64,000 bases of DNA from DASRJW01 sp964567755 (GTDB taxonomy: Bacteria > Krumholzibacteriota > Krumholzibacteriia > G020349025), in assembly GCA_964567755.1 (NCBI GenBank), contig CAZMNW010000049.1, positions 1 through 64,000 of the forward strand, given 5' to 3'. Below, in pieces: positions 1 through 7,044 of this stretch. How positions within the stretch are numbered: position 1 is the first letter of the stretch; each line of letters starts with the position of its first letter. Below the pieces are notes generated by a model that worked only from the letters and a program-made list of their open reading frames with translations, ran no database searches and was not told the origin of the DNA. The translations under genes and the position numbers were made by a program.

Positions 1-121
1 GGCTCGGAGTACCCCGGCTTGCCGCAACCACCTCAACTCACTGAACCGCCGGATGCGGACCCGCATGTCCGGTGGTGTGGGAGGGAGATGGTGAGCATCA
101 CTCACCATCCCCTATCCCGAT
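1..121 (+). mobile_element. 3' end of a group II intron (domains V and VI)
   Basis: The first 121 bases look like the 3' end of a bacterial group II intron; the rest, including any reverse transcriptase, lies before the window. Positions 43-85 have the shape of domain V: two GC-rich helical arms around an ACC turn, ending in GGTGGTGTGGGAGGG. Positions 87-95 and 101-109 are a perfect 9-bp stem (GATGGTGAG / CTCACCATC) with a CATCA loop, as expected for domain VI. The following CCTATCCCGAT resembles the 3' splice-site end of this intron class. The next base starts an attC-like palindrome, so the intron sits in an integron recombination site. Called from pattern recognition; a covariance-model search was not possible. 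Confidence 0.7.
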
Positions 122-178
122 CAACAACCGGTTGCAGCGGACGGCGCTCTGCGCCGCCGCTGAACCGGAGCGTTAGGC
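122..178 (+). repeat. integron attC recombination site (first)
   Basis: An imperfect palindrome with the hallmark attC layout. Arm segments CCGGTT (128-133), CAGCGG (135-140) and CGGCGC (142-147) pair with GCGCCG (151-156), CCGCTG (157-162) and AACCGG (163-168) around a TCT loop. Bases 134 and 141 are unpaired, like the extrahelical bases that set attC strand choice. The right core site GTTAGGC (172-178) fits the GTTRRRY consensus exactly. The left core is disturbed by the group II intron immediately upstream and only CAACAA remains. The orientation implies that the array reads left to right. Confidence 0.8.
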
Positions 179-523
179 CGCCTTGCGGTTTGCGCGTCGA
201 CGCGAGCGCCCTCTCGGTTTAGTCGCCGCTGAAAGAAGTGCCTCAGGGTGAAGTGCCGCGACGCGCAATAGCACTTTCGCCGGACCTTCAGGACGCCGGC
301 GCTTTTGCTCCCAGTTCTGAAGGGTACCAACGCTTATTCCAAGAAGGGCGGCGAATTTCGCCTGACTCAGCTTAAAGCGTTCGCGCAGAGCAGCCACGTC
401 CGGGACATCGCCGTGCAATAGATCCTCAGCACGCGTGACCCGCGACGGCTTGAGCCGGCCGGCTTCGATTTCCTTCATTTGCTTAACGCTTTCGACCAGT
501 TCGTCGAAGAGATCTTTGCGCAT
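173..523 (-). CDS. HigA/NadS-type antitoxin, XRE family
   Basis: A 116-residue DNA-binding antitoxin of a type II toxin-antitoxin pair. An N-terminal helical segment (about residues 1-30) is followed by a Cro/C1-type helix-turn-helix (about residues 46-85) with FKLSQAKFAALLGISVGTLQ, then an arginine-rich tail. In this family the antitoxin binds the toxin and represses the shared promoter. It lies 20 bp downstream of the toxin gene, the toxin-first order of HigBA systems. The start at 523 is preferred because AGGAG is 6 bases upstream; an ATG at 529 is also in frame. The stop codon (173-175) lies inside the attC core GTTAGGC, so the gene fills the cassette to its edge. Coding direction is opposite to the attC orientation. 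Confidence 0.85.
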   Translation of the reverse strand: MRKDLFDELVESVKQMKEIEAGRLKPSRVTRAEDLLHGDVPDVAALRERFKLSQAKFAALLGISVGTLQNWEQKRRRPEGPAKVLLRVAALHPEALLSAATKPRGRSRRRANRKAA

Positions 524-543
524 TTCCATCTCCTATTCCTGCG

Positions 544-855
544 TCATGAGCCCGAGATCAGGTCCCGAAGAACTCTGAGTTGCGAGGGCCTGAGATCACT
601 TTGAACATTCTTCGGATACAGAAACAGCAGGAAGAGCTGGTTCCGCGGGCGATTCCAGTAGTAGATAAGACGAGCTCCACCGCGTTTGCCGCGCCCGGGC
701 AAGCGCCAGCGTAACTTGCGCAGCCCTCCGGATCTCGGGATAATTGCTCCAGCCTCCGGGTGTGTAAGCAGCAATAGCTGGAGCACGCGGTAATCCTCGT
801 CCCCTAGCTGCTCGGTTACCTGGCGCGTGAATGCCGGCGTTTCAACCAGTTCCAT
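544..855 (-). CDS. RelE/HigB-family type II toxin
   Basis: A 103-residue small basic protein of the RelE/HigB superfamily. Family members are ribosome-associated mRNA endonucleases that stop translation until neutralised by the partner antitoxin. The sequence shows the compact RelE-like pattern: an early FTRQV helix, the LRWRLPGRGKRGGARLIYYW core strands rich in Arg/Lys, and an LFLLFLYPKN strand before a terminal helix. The length is typical. It is the first gene of the pair and is followed by the XRE antitoxin after 20 bases. Its own promoter should lie in 856-905, before the second attC core, as is usual for toxin-antitoxin cassettes. Confidence 0.85.
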   Translation of the reverse strand: MELVETPAFTRQVTEQLGDEDYRVLQLLLLTHPEAGAIIPRSGGLRKLRWRLPGRGKRGGARLIYYWNRPRNQLFLLFLYPKNVQSDLRPSQLRVLRDLISGS

Positions 856-909
856 TGTTCAGGATACGTCACTGACTGATGTCTGTCAATGGCGGATAGG
901 GCGGCCTAA

Positions 910-2434
910 CAGCCCGTTGAAAAACACGATGGAATATCGCTGAAGGAGTGAGTAGATTTGGAGTATCGATCACGCCTCTCAACGAGGGTCCATGTTTCGA
1001 CGAAAAGATGCGGAGCCGCAGCCGAACCTGTGGATCGCGACGAGCGATCTGCCGACGACGCCGGCGAACGCGTTTTACCAGCGGCTGGAGCGAGCGCTGG
1101 CGAAGTGTGGGTTTGGCGCTACGGTTCGTGCGCTGTGTGAGCCGTTCTATGAAAGCGACACGCGGGTGGGCGGCCGGCCGGGCATCGACCCGGAAGTGTA
1201 CTTCAAGATGCTGATGGTGGGCTTCTTCGAGAACCTGGCCAGCGAGCGGGCGATTGCGGCCCGCTGTTCGGATTCGCTGTCGGTCCGGGCGTTTCTGCAC
1301 TACGAGTTGCAGGAGCGCACGCCGGACCATTCGAGCCTGACCGTAATACGGCAGCGCTTGCCGGCGGAGGTGTTCGAGCAGGTATTCGGACTGATCCTGC
1401 TGGCGCTGAAGAAGAACAAGCTGCTGAAGGGGAAGCGGGTGGCGCTCGATGCCTCCGTGCTGGAAGCGAACGCGTCGTTGCGAGCGCTGGAGAGCCGGCT
1501 GACGGGGGAAACGTACCGGGACTATGTGAAGAAACTGGCGGAGGCGGCCGGGGTGGATCCGGCGGATGCGGCAGCCGTGGCCCGCTTCGACCGGAAGCGG
1601 CCCGGTCGCACGACCAGCAATGACGAGTGGCAGAACCCGCACGATCCGGATGCGAAGATCGGACCCACGAAGCGGGGCACGACCCGCATGATGTACAAGC
1701 CGGAACATCTGGTGGACCTGGATACGGGAGCGATTCTGGATGTCGATGTGCGTCCGGGCGACGAGCACGACACGGCGGAACTGACGGACCGGATCCTGGA
1801 TGCGGAGGAGCGCATGAATACCGCTCTGGGGGATCCGCCCGACACGGCCCGCATCGAATGCGTGATCATGGACAAGGGCTACTACAAAGTCGATGAATTG
1901 AAGGCGTTGCATACGCTCCAGATCCGGACCGCGATCAGCGACCCCATCGACCATCGGCGTCTGGACAGGCTGGGCGTGGCAGAACGGGCCGCCGTGCGTG
2001 CGGCCCGGCGCACGGTTGGCTCGAAAACGGGCCAGGCGCTGCTGCGTCGGCGCGGCGAGTTGCAGGAGCGCAGCTTTCAGCATGTCCTGGATTGTGGCGG
2101 TGCGCGACGAACAACGTTGCGTGGGCGCGAGAACGTTCGCAAGCGCTACCTGATCCAGGCGGCCTGTGCCAACCTGTCGCTGCTCCTGCGCACGCTCACG
2201 GGGATTGGTACGCCGAAGCAGGCTCTGGCGGCCTCCCAAGCTCGATGTGCCCGGCTTGTTGGCGCGCTTTTGCACGGCGTTTTCGTCTTCCTCGCGTACG
2301 TCAGCGCGCACAGAGATCGATTCCGTTGGCAACCGTTCGATTTTCGGGGTTTCGCGCCTCTCGCAACCCTATTCAGCGGCTTCTCGCGTCCGGTTCTCGC
2401 TCACGCGTACCGAATATCCTAGTTCAACAGTCTG
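910..2434 (+). mobile_element. insertion sequence with DDE transposase (IS1182-like)
   Basis: A 1525-bp insertion sequence carrying one transposase gene. The outer ends are imperfect inverted repeats: left CAGCCCGTTGAA (910-921) and right, read inward on the other strand, CAGACTGTTGAA (10 of 12 match). It is bounded by a 4-bp direct repeat CTAA at 906-909 and 2435-2438, a target-site duplication. Removing the IS and one CTAA copy joins GCGGCCTAA to CAAGCGTG and restores the left core of an attC site. Family assignment rests on transposase architecture and is tentative. Confidence 0.85.
992..2422 (+). CDS. IS1182/IS5-like DDE transposase
   Basis: A 476-residue transposase that moves the surrounding IS. 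The N-terminal region (about residues 20-130) has the DUF772-type motif GGRPGIDPEVYFKMLMVGFF and a helical DNA-binding segment with SLSVRAFLHYEL. The catalytic domain supplies the expected acidic residues: Asp in KRVALDASVLEAN, Asp in IMDKGYYKVDEL and Glu in GELQERSFQHVLD, followed by a YLIQAACANLSLLLR helix. The reading frame is intact and ends 12 bases before the right IS end. The C-terminus after about residue 410 is rich in aromatic residues and less conserved in appearance. Confidence 0.9.
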   Translation: MFRRKDAEPQPNLWIATSDLPTTPANAFYQRLERALAKCGFGATVRALCEPFYESDTRVGGRPGIDPEVYFKMLMVGFFENLASERAIAARCSDSLSVRAFLHYELQERTPDHSSLTVIRQRLPAEVFEQVFGLILLALKKNKLLKGKRVALDASVLEANASLRALESRLTGETYRDYVKKLAEAAGVDPADAAAVARFDRKRPGRTTSNDEWQNPHDPDAKIGPTKRGTTRMMYKPEHLVDLDTGAILDVDVRPGDEHDTAELTDRILDAEERMNTALGDPPDTARIECVIMDKGYYKVDELKALHTLQIRTAISDPIDHRRLDRLGVAERAAVRAARRTVGSKTGQALLRRRGELQERSFQHVLDCGGARRTTLRGRENVRKRYLIQAACANLSLLLRTLTGIGTPKQALAASQARCARLVGALLHGVFVFLAYVSAHRDRFRWQPFDFRGFAPLATLFSGFSRPVLAHAYRIS

Positions 2435-2558
2435 CTAACAAGCGTGTGAAGCTGACAGGCGGATTGCTTCAACCGGCTGACGCTGGCGAATACTCATAGA
2501 ACAAGTCAAGCACGTAGCTGCTGGCGGGGCCTGCAGCTTACACGCAATCGCGTTAGCC
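2435..2558 (+). repeat. integron attC site (second), split by the IS
   Basis: A second, longer attC. GCGTGT (2442-2447), AAGCTG (2449-2454) and CAGGC (2456-2460) pair with GCCTG (2529-2533), CAGCTT (2534-2539) and ACACGC (2540-2545); bases 2448 and 2455 stay unpaired. The right core is GTTAGCC (2552-2558). The left core GCCTAA(C) lies at 904-909 on the far side of the IS and is completed here by the duplicated CTAA plus C. The terminal loop region (2461-2528) is long, as in large-variety attC sites. Confidence 0.8.
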
Positions 2559-2579
2559 GGACGAGGATGAAGCCCGTCG

Positions 2580-3209
2580 ATGATCTCAGCGCGAGAAGCA
2601 CTCGAACGCCTGCGAGAAGGAAACTGTCGCTTCGTGTCTGGCGTTCGGAGCAGCGAGATACTCACGAGCCGGACGCGCCGCAACGAGTTGGCGGCAGGTC
2701 AGGAGCCGTTCGCCACCATCCTCGGGTGTTCCGACTCGCGGGTCCCAGCAGAGATCGTCTTCGACCAAGGCCTAGGCGACCTGTTTGTCATCCGCGTTGC
2801 CGGTAACATCGTCGCTTCTTCTCAAGTCGGCAGCGTCGAGTTTGCCGCGGCGCGGTTTGGCACACGGCTGGTGGTGGTTATGGGGCATTCCCAGTGCGGG
2901 GCCGTTCTGGCAACACTGGAAGAGCTTCAGCAGCCGACGGATAACCAATCGCGGAATCTGCGTTCGATCGTCGACCGCGTTCGGCCATCCGTGGAAGCGT
3001 TGCTGGCGACAGAGCTCAGGCACGACCCGGATGCTCTGGTGCGGCACGCCGTTCGGGCCAACATCCGCGTCTCAGCAAACCATCTGCGACACGGATCGGA
3101 AGTCCTCGAGCAACTGATCCAGCAAGACGGACTCCTCGTCGTAGGTGCCGAGTATTCGCTGGAGACGGGGATCGTTGATTTCTTCGATGGTGTGCCCGAG
3201 ACCGGCTGA
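2580..3209 (+). CDS. beta-class carbonic anhydrase
   Basis: A 209-residue beta-carbonic anhydrase catalysing reversible hydration of CO2 to bicarbonate. Zinc ligands and the catalytic dyad are present: C50, D52 and R54 in GCSDSRVP, and H103 and C106 in MGHSQCGA. The Rossmann-like core and the C-terminal GAEYSLETGIVDFF segment are normal and the length is full. No signal peptide, so it is cytoplasmic. It begins 21 bases after the right core of the second attC and reads in the array direction, the layout of a cassette gene. No attC could be found after its stop, so it may be the last cassette with a decayed site or a chromosomal gene at the array end. Confidence 0.93.
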   Translation: MISAREALERLREGNCRFVSGVRSSEILTSRTRRNELAAGQEPFATILGCSDSRVPAEIVFDQGLGDLFVIRVAGNIVASSQVGSVEFAAARFGTRLVVVMGHSQCGAVLATLEELQQPTDNQSRNLRSIVDRVRPSVEALLATELRHDPDALVRHAVRANIRVSANHLRHGSEVLEQLIQQDGLLVVGAEYSLETGIVDFFDGVPETG

Positions 3210-3342
3210 CAGAATGACCTCCCCCCGCCCACGCATTCTGGCCTTGCGGACCTTGCAGCGCGTCGAGATCCCAAATTCGTTGCGCTGGCGCAGATTGACC
3301 TGCTGTAGAATCCGGCCGGGACGAAACACGATCGGAGGCGGC

Positions 3343-3939
3343 GTGCAACCCCTGGAAACCGTGAGCGAGCTCGTCGTCGCGCAGAAGAAAGATTGGGGCG
3401 AGATCCTCGTCGACATCGAGCAGGGCAATCGGTATCGGGTGTTCGCCCCGGATGGCCAGGAGATGCTGCGTGCTGGAGAAACGGGTGGCTCTTGGCTCAC
3501 CCGAATGTTCTTGCGTTCGTGGCGCCCGTTCGAAATGTCGCTCGCCACTCCGGAGGGCAAACTGGTATTTCGCCTGCAGCGACCCTTCAAGTTCTATTTC
3601 ACCGAGATCCATGTCGCCGATGCCAATGGCCGCAAGCTCGGGTCCGTGCAACGCCGTTTCTCTTTCCTGCGCCGTCTCTATGCGGTCTTTGACGCCGGCG
3701 GTCGCGAGGTGTTCCAGCTCTACGGCCCGCTCCTCCACCCCTGGACCTTCGAGGTGCGGCAGAGCGATCGCACCGTCGGCAAGATCGCCAAGCGCTGGAG
3801 CGGCTTGCTGCGCGAAGGGTTCACCGACGCCGACACCTTCGGCGTCGCCTTCCCACCCGGTGCCGATGCCGGGATGAAGGCGGTTCTGCTCGGCGCCACC
3901 TTCCTGATCGACTTCGCCCACTTCGAAAGCTCGAAGTAA
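3343..3939 (+). CDS. phospholipid scramblase-related / LURP-one-like protein
   Basis: A 198-residue protein resembling the scramblase/LURP-one-related family, a 12-stranded barrel with a central hydrophobic helix. The signs are repeated short strands with paired aromatic and basic residues (for example FKFYFTEIHV and FSFLRRLYAVFDAGGREVFQ) and a hydrophobic C-terminal helix GMKAVLLGATFLIDFAHF. The biochemical role of bacterial members is not established. A GTG start at 3343 is chosen because GGAGGC lies just upstream at 3334-3339. It sits alone between the integron end and the respiratory operon. Confidence 0.7.
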   Translation: MQPLETVSELVVAQKKDWGEILVDIEQGNRYRVFAPDGQEMLRAGETGGSWLTRMFLRSWRPFEMSLATPEGKLVFRLQRPFKFYFTEIHVADANGRKLGSVQRRFSFLRRLYAVFDAGGREVFQLYGPLLHPWTFEVRQSDRTVGKIAKRWSGLLREGFTDADTFGVAFPPGADAGMKAVLLGATFLIDFAHFESSK

Positions 3940-4065
3940 GAGGCGTTTTCTGTACGGAACCCATGGCCGAGAACACTGTGTCCTTTTGCTACACTCCCGC
4001 ATCTCAAAAGACCAGTCTAGTTGTTTGATCGCGCCCAGGGGCATACGTAGCTTCACTGCATCGAT

Positions 4066-4085
4066 CGTGGACTCGAAGGTCCACG
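4066..4085. promoter_or_regulatory. inverted repeat upstream of the Rrf2 gene, candidate operator
   Basis: A perfect 7-bp inverted repeat, CGTGGAC (4066-4072) and GTCCACG (4079-4085), with a 6-base spacer. A second overlapping repeat GGACTC/GAGTCC and a direct repeat GACTCGAA (4070-4077 and again at about 4091) occupy the same stretch. It lies 31 bases before the Rrf2 start, where autoregulatory Rrf2 operators often lie. Operator function is inferred from position and symmetry only. Confidence 0.4.
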
Positions 4086-4116
4086 AGTCCGACTCGAACG
4101 TTGGGAATTTTGCTCG

Positions 4117-4626
4117 ATGCTCTTTTCACCACCCACCCAGCACGCTCTGCGCGCACTCATTTACCTGGCGCAGCATGAGGCCGGCGTTCCCGTGCACGCG
4201 CGCGACATCGCGCTGGCGGAAACAATTCCGAGCGCTTTCCTGTCGAAGATTCTCAATCGCTTGCGCGCCCGCGGCATCCTGAAGTCGGTCATGGGACCGG
4301 GGGGCGGCTACACCCTGGCGAAACCGGCGCAGGACATCCGCATCTACGATGTCGTCGCCACCTTCGACGACGTCCAGGAGATGAGTCGTTGCTGCTTGCT
4401 CGGGCTCGGTGACTGTAACGCACGCGCCACATGCAGCCTGCACGAGCAGTGGACGCGCTTTCGCGATGGATTCTCGCAGTGGATCAGCCAAACAAGCTTG
4501 CAGGATGTTGCATCGCCGTTGGCACCACCGGCTCCGCGCCGTCACCGCCCGACCCGAAAGATCGGCGCACGCGAGCCCGCTTCACGAGCCCTCGGATCAC
4601 GCACCGGGAGACGCCGTGCAAGCTGA
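4117..4626 (+). CDS. Rrf2-family transcriptional regulator with Fe-S cysteines
   Basis: A 169-residue winged-helix regulator of the Rrf2 family (IscR, NsrR, RirA relatives). The N-terminal HTH spans about residues 1-65, with the wing GPGGGYTLAKPA. The recognised Fe-S binding loop follows: C92 and C93 in SRCCLLGLGDC, C99 and C105. Such proteins sense NO, Fe-S status or redox state. The C-terminus after about residue 130 is an arginine/proline-rich extension. It is the first gene of the respiratory operon, 4 bases before the next start, so it probably controls the operon in response to redox state or reactive nitrogen; that part is inference. Confidence 0.85.
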   Translation: MLFSPPTQHALRALIYLAQHEAGVPVHARDIALAETIPSAFLSKILNRLRARGILKSVMGPGGGYTLAKPAQDIRIYDVVATFDDVQEMSRCCLLGLGDCNARATCSLHEQWTRFRDGFSQWISQTSLQDVASPLAPPAPRRHRPTRKIGAREPASRALGSRTGRRRAS

Positions 4627-4630
4627 GATC

Positions 4631-6556
4631 ATGAACCCGAGCCTCGCCCTGGACGTACACGTGCCGGGCGACGGCTACCATCGTGAGCTCGTGTCGTGCC
4701 AGCATGCGTGTCCCGTGCATACCGACGCACGTGGATACGTGCGCGCCATCGCCGACGGCCGGTTCGAAGAGGCGTACCTGATCGCCCGCGGTCCGAACCC
4801 TTTCGCTTCCATTTGCGGCCGTGTCTGCGGCGCGCCCTGTGAAGCTGCGTGCAGGCGCGGCAAGATTCCCCGCCTCGGCCCCGACGGGATCTATCTCGGC
4901 GACGACCGTCCGATCGCGATCCGCGCCCTCAAACGCTTCGCCTGCGAGCAGGCCGGTGTCGACGTGCGCGAGCCATCCGACACACTCGACGCCGTACGCG
5001 GCTACGTGCCGCGGATCGGCGCCGATGCGGACGAGATGGCGGCCTTGTTGCGCGGTTCGCTGCGTGGCGGCTTCGTCCCGGCATCGGGGGAGAAGATCGC
5101 GATCATCGGTGCCGGCCCTGCTGGGCTCTCCGCCGCCCACGACCTGGCGCTCCTGGGTTTCGCACCCATCGTCTACGAGATCGAACCAGTGCCGGCGGGA
5201 ATGCTCTACGTCGGGGTACCGGCCTATCGGTTGCCACGCGAGCTCATCCGGCGCGAAGTGGCGGTGATCGAAGCCTTGGGCGTCGAGATTCGCTGCAACA
5301 CCACGGTCGGCAAGGACGTGAGCTTCGAGGATCTGCGGCGCGAACACGCGGCAGTCGTCCTCGCGGTCGGGGCCAAACGCTCGCGTGCGCTCGGTCTCCC
5401 CGGGGAAAGTGGTCCCGGTGTTTTCGGCGGCGTCGATCTCCTGCGCGCGGTCGCGCTCGGCGAAGCGTTGCCCCTCGGCCACGACGTCATCGTCATCGGC
5501 GGCGGCAACGTGGCCTACGACGTCGCCCGCACGGTGGTACGCCAAGCGGCCTACGACACGGCGCGCACGGCGGCACGCCTGCCTGGAACGCGCCGCGTGC
5601 GTCTCGTTTCGCTCGAAACCTTGGAAGAGATGCCCGCCGATACCGTCGAGATCCTCGAAGGCGACGAAGAAGGCGTCGAGCGCGCGAATGGCTGGGGTCC
5701 GCTCGAGATCCGCCGACACGCATCCGGAGAGGTGACCGGCGTCCACTTCCGGCGCTGCACGCGCGTCTACGACGCCGATCGCCGTTTCGCACCTGTCTTC
5801 GACGACGCCGAGACTTGCACTCTCGAGTGCGACACCGTTCTCCTCGCCGTCGGCCAGTCGACAGACCTGTCGTTCTTGCAGCCGGGGGGCGCCGATGTTC
5901 GGGAAGCTCGTCCCGGCTGGCCGCAGGTGGACCGCGACACACTCGCCACCACCGCGGCCGGCGTGTTCGTCGCCGGCGATCTCGCACACGGCACGCGCCT
6001 CCTCATCGACGCCGTCGCTTCCGGCAAGAAGGTGGCGCGCTCAGTGTACCGGTACGTCACGGGTCGCAATCTCACATCCGAGATGCTGGAAGCGCACATC
6101 GAGCTGCCGCGGTACCAGCGCGAGGTCGGCTACGAGACCATTCGCCGCGCCGAGATCCCGACACTCGCGCCAGCGGCGCGTTTGGCGGTCCAAAGCACGT
6201 CCGTCGAGGTGGGCTTCGACGTCGACACTGCACGCCGCGAGGCTTCGCGCTGCTTCGACTGCGGCGTGACCCCGGTGTTCGACGGCACACGCTGCGTGCT
6301 CTGCGGCGGCTGCGTCGATGTCTGCCCAACGCTCTGCCTCAAGATCGTGCCGCTTTCGGAGATCGCGCTGCGATCGGAAATCGATCAAGTGATCGACCAA
6401 ACGTTGGGAATCGGCGCCGACCGCGACGTTCACTCCGCCATCTTGAAGGACGAAGACCGTTGCATTCGCTGCGCGCTTTGCGCCCAGCGTTGTCCCGCGG
6501 ACGCCATCCACATGGAGCGCGTCTGCTTCGACACGATGTGGAGGACCGTGCCATGA
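4631..6556 (+). CDS. GltD-like FAD/NAD(P) oxidoreductase fused to ferredoxin domains
   Basis: A 641-residue cytoplasmic flavoprotein of the glutamate-synthase small-subunit type. An N-terminal Fe-S helical domain has SCQHACP and CGRVCGAPCEAACRR. An FAD Rossmann fold follows (KIAIIGAGPAGLSAAHDL, near residue 155), then a nucleotide-binding fold (VIVIGGGNVAYDVARTV, near residue 287) and the FAD-closing GVFVAGDLAHGTRLLIDAV. The C-terminus carries ferredoxin-like cysteine motifs, CVLCGGCVDVC and CIRCALCAQRC, suited to two [4Fe-4S] clusters. Such modules move electrons between NAD(P)H or ferredoxin and a partner. The ATG at 4631 is chosen because it follows the Rrf2 stop directly. The stop overlaps the Rieske start by ATGA, so it probably docks on the Rieske/cytochrome b complex. 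It is not a glutamate synthase subunit: no large subunit is nearby. Confidence 0.85.
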   Translation: MNPSLALDVHVPGDGYHRELVSCQHACPVHTDARGYVRAIADGRFEEAYLIARGPNPFASICGRVCGAPCEAACRRGKIPRLGPDGIYLGDDRPIAIRALKRFACEQAGVDVREPSDTLDAVRGYVPRIGADADEMAALLRGSLRGGFVPASGEKIAIIGAGPAGLSAAHDLALLGFAPIVYEIEPVPAGMLYVGVPAYRLPRELIRREVAVIEALGVEIRCNTTVGKDVSFEDLRREHAAVVLAVGAKRSRALGLPGESGPGVFGGVDLLRAVALGEALPLGHDVIVIGGGNVAYDVARTVVRQAAYDTARTAARLPGTRRVRLVSLETLEEMPADTVEILEGDEEGVERANGWGPLEIRRHASGEVTGVHFRRCTRVYDADRRFAPVFDDAETCTLECDTVLLAVGQSTDLSFLQPGGADVREARPGWPQVDRDTLATTAAGVFVAGDLAHGTRLLIDAVASGKKVARSVYRYVTGRNLTSEMLEAHIELPRYQREVGYETIRRAEIPTLAPAARLAVQSTSVEVGFDVDTARREASRCFDCGVTPVFDGTRCVLCGGCVDVCPTLCLKIVPLSEIALRSEIDQVIDQTLGIGADRDVHSAILKDEDRCIRCALCAQRCPADAIHMERVCFDTMWRTVP

Positions 6557-7044
6557 CTACGAAGCCGGCGCCATCGATACGTTCACGCCTCGATGCTGAA
6601 CCCATGCCCCGGCGCGATTTCCTCGGGCTCACGGCCGCCTGGTCAGCCGCTGCGGCGTTGTTCCTGGCGGTGCTCGGCATGGCGCGATTGCCGCGCGCCG
6701 CGGTGCTCCCGAGCCCGTCGAAGAAATTCCGCGTCACTTTGCCGGAGTCCATGGCCACGGGCGCGGCATTCCTGCCGCCCGGGCGTTCGGTCGCGGTGGT
6801 GCGCGATGCGGAAGGCGTCTATGCGGTATCGACGATCTGTACGCACCTGGGATGTATCGTCAAGCAATCGGCCAGTGGCTTCGACTGTCCGTGCCATGGC
6901 TCACGCTTCGCAGCCGATGGCAGCGTGATCCGTGGCCCGGCACCCAAAGCGCTGCCATGGATCGAAGTGCGTCATACCGGCGGCAACACCTATGTCATCG
7001 ACGAGGGCAAAGTCGTGGCCCCGGGGACGCGGGTGGTCGTATGA
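6553..7044 (+). CDS. Rieske [2Fe-2S] protein of a cytochrome bc-type complex
   Basis: A 163-residue Rieske iron-sulfur protein that takes one electron from quinol at the outer side of the cytoplasmic membrane. The N-terminus has a twin-arginine-type motif PRRDFLGL and a single membrane anchor (about residues 27-46). The cluster-binding boxes are C96-T-H98-L-G-C101 and C112-P-C114-H115-G-S, with the disulfide-forming cysteines present, so it is a true high-potential-type Rieske protein. It overlaps both neighbours through ATGA junctions, indicating translational coupling with cytochrome b. Confidence 0.95.
   Translation: MTTKPAPSIRSRLDAEPMPRRDFLGLTAAWSAAAALFLAVLGMARLPRAAVLPSPSKKFRVTLPESMATGAAFLPPGRSVAVVRDAEGVYAVSTICTHLGCIVKQSASGFDCPCHGSRFAADGSVIRGPAPKALPWIEVRHTGGNTYVIDEGKVVAPGTRVVV

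Noticed and set aside
869..2332. Long open frame antisense to the transposase
   Set aside because: Arginine-rich shadow frame of high-GC coding DNA without a family pattern; the plus-strand transposase explains this stretch.
3210..3240. Third attC after the carbonic anhydrase
   Set aside because: Only a 7-bp inverted repeat is present, without GTTRRRY or RYYYAAC core sites.
4849..6552. Open frame in a second reading frame through the flavoprotein gene
   Set aside because: Only the last part (6553 onward) is a real protein (Rieske); the upstream part is an Arg/Ala-rich shadow.
4631..6556. Glutamate synthase small subunit
   Set aside because: No large subunit; extra ferredoxin domains; immediate overlap with Rieske and cytochrome b genes favours a respiratory role.
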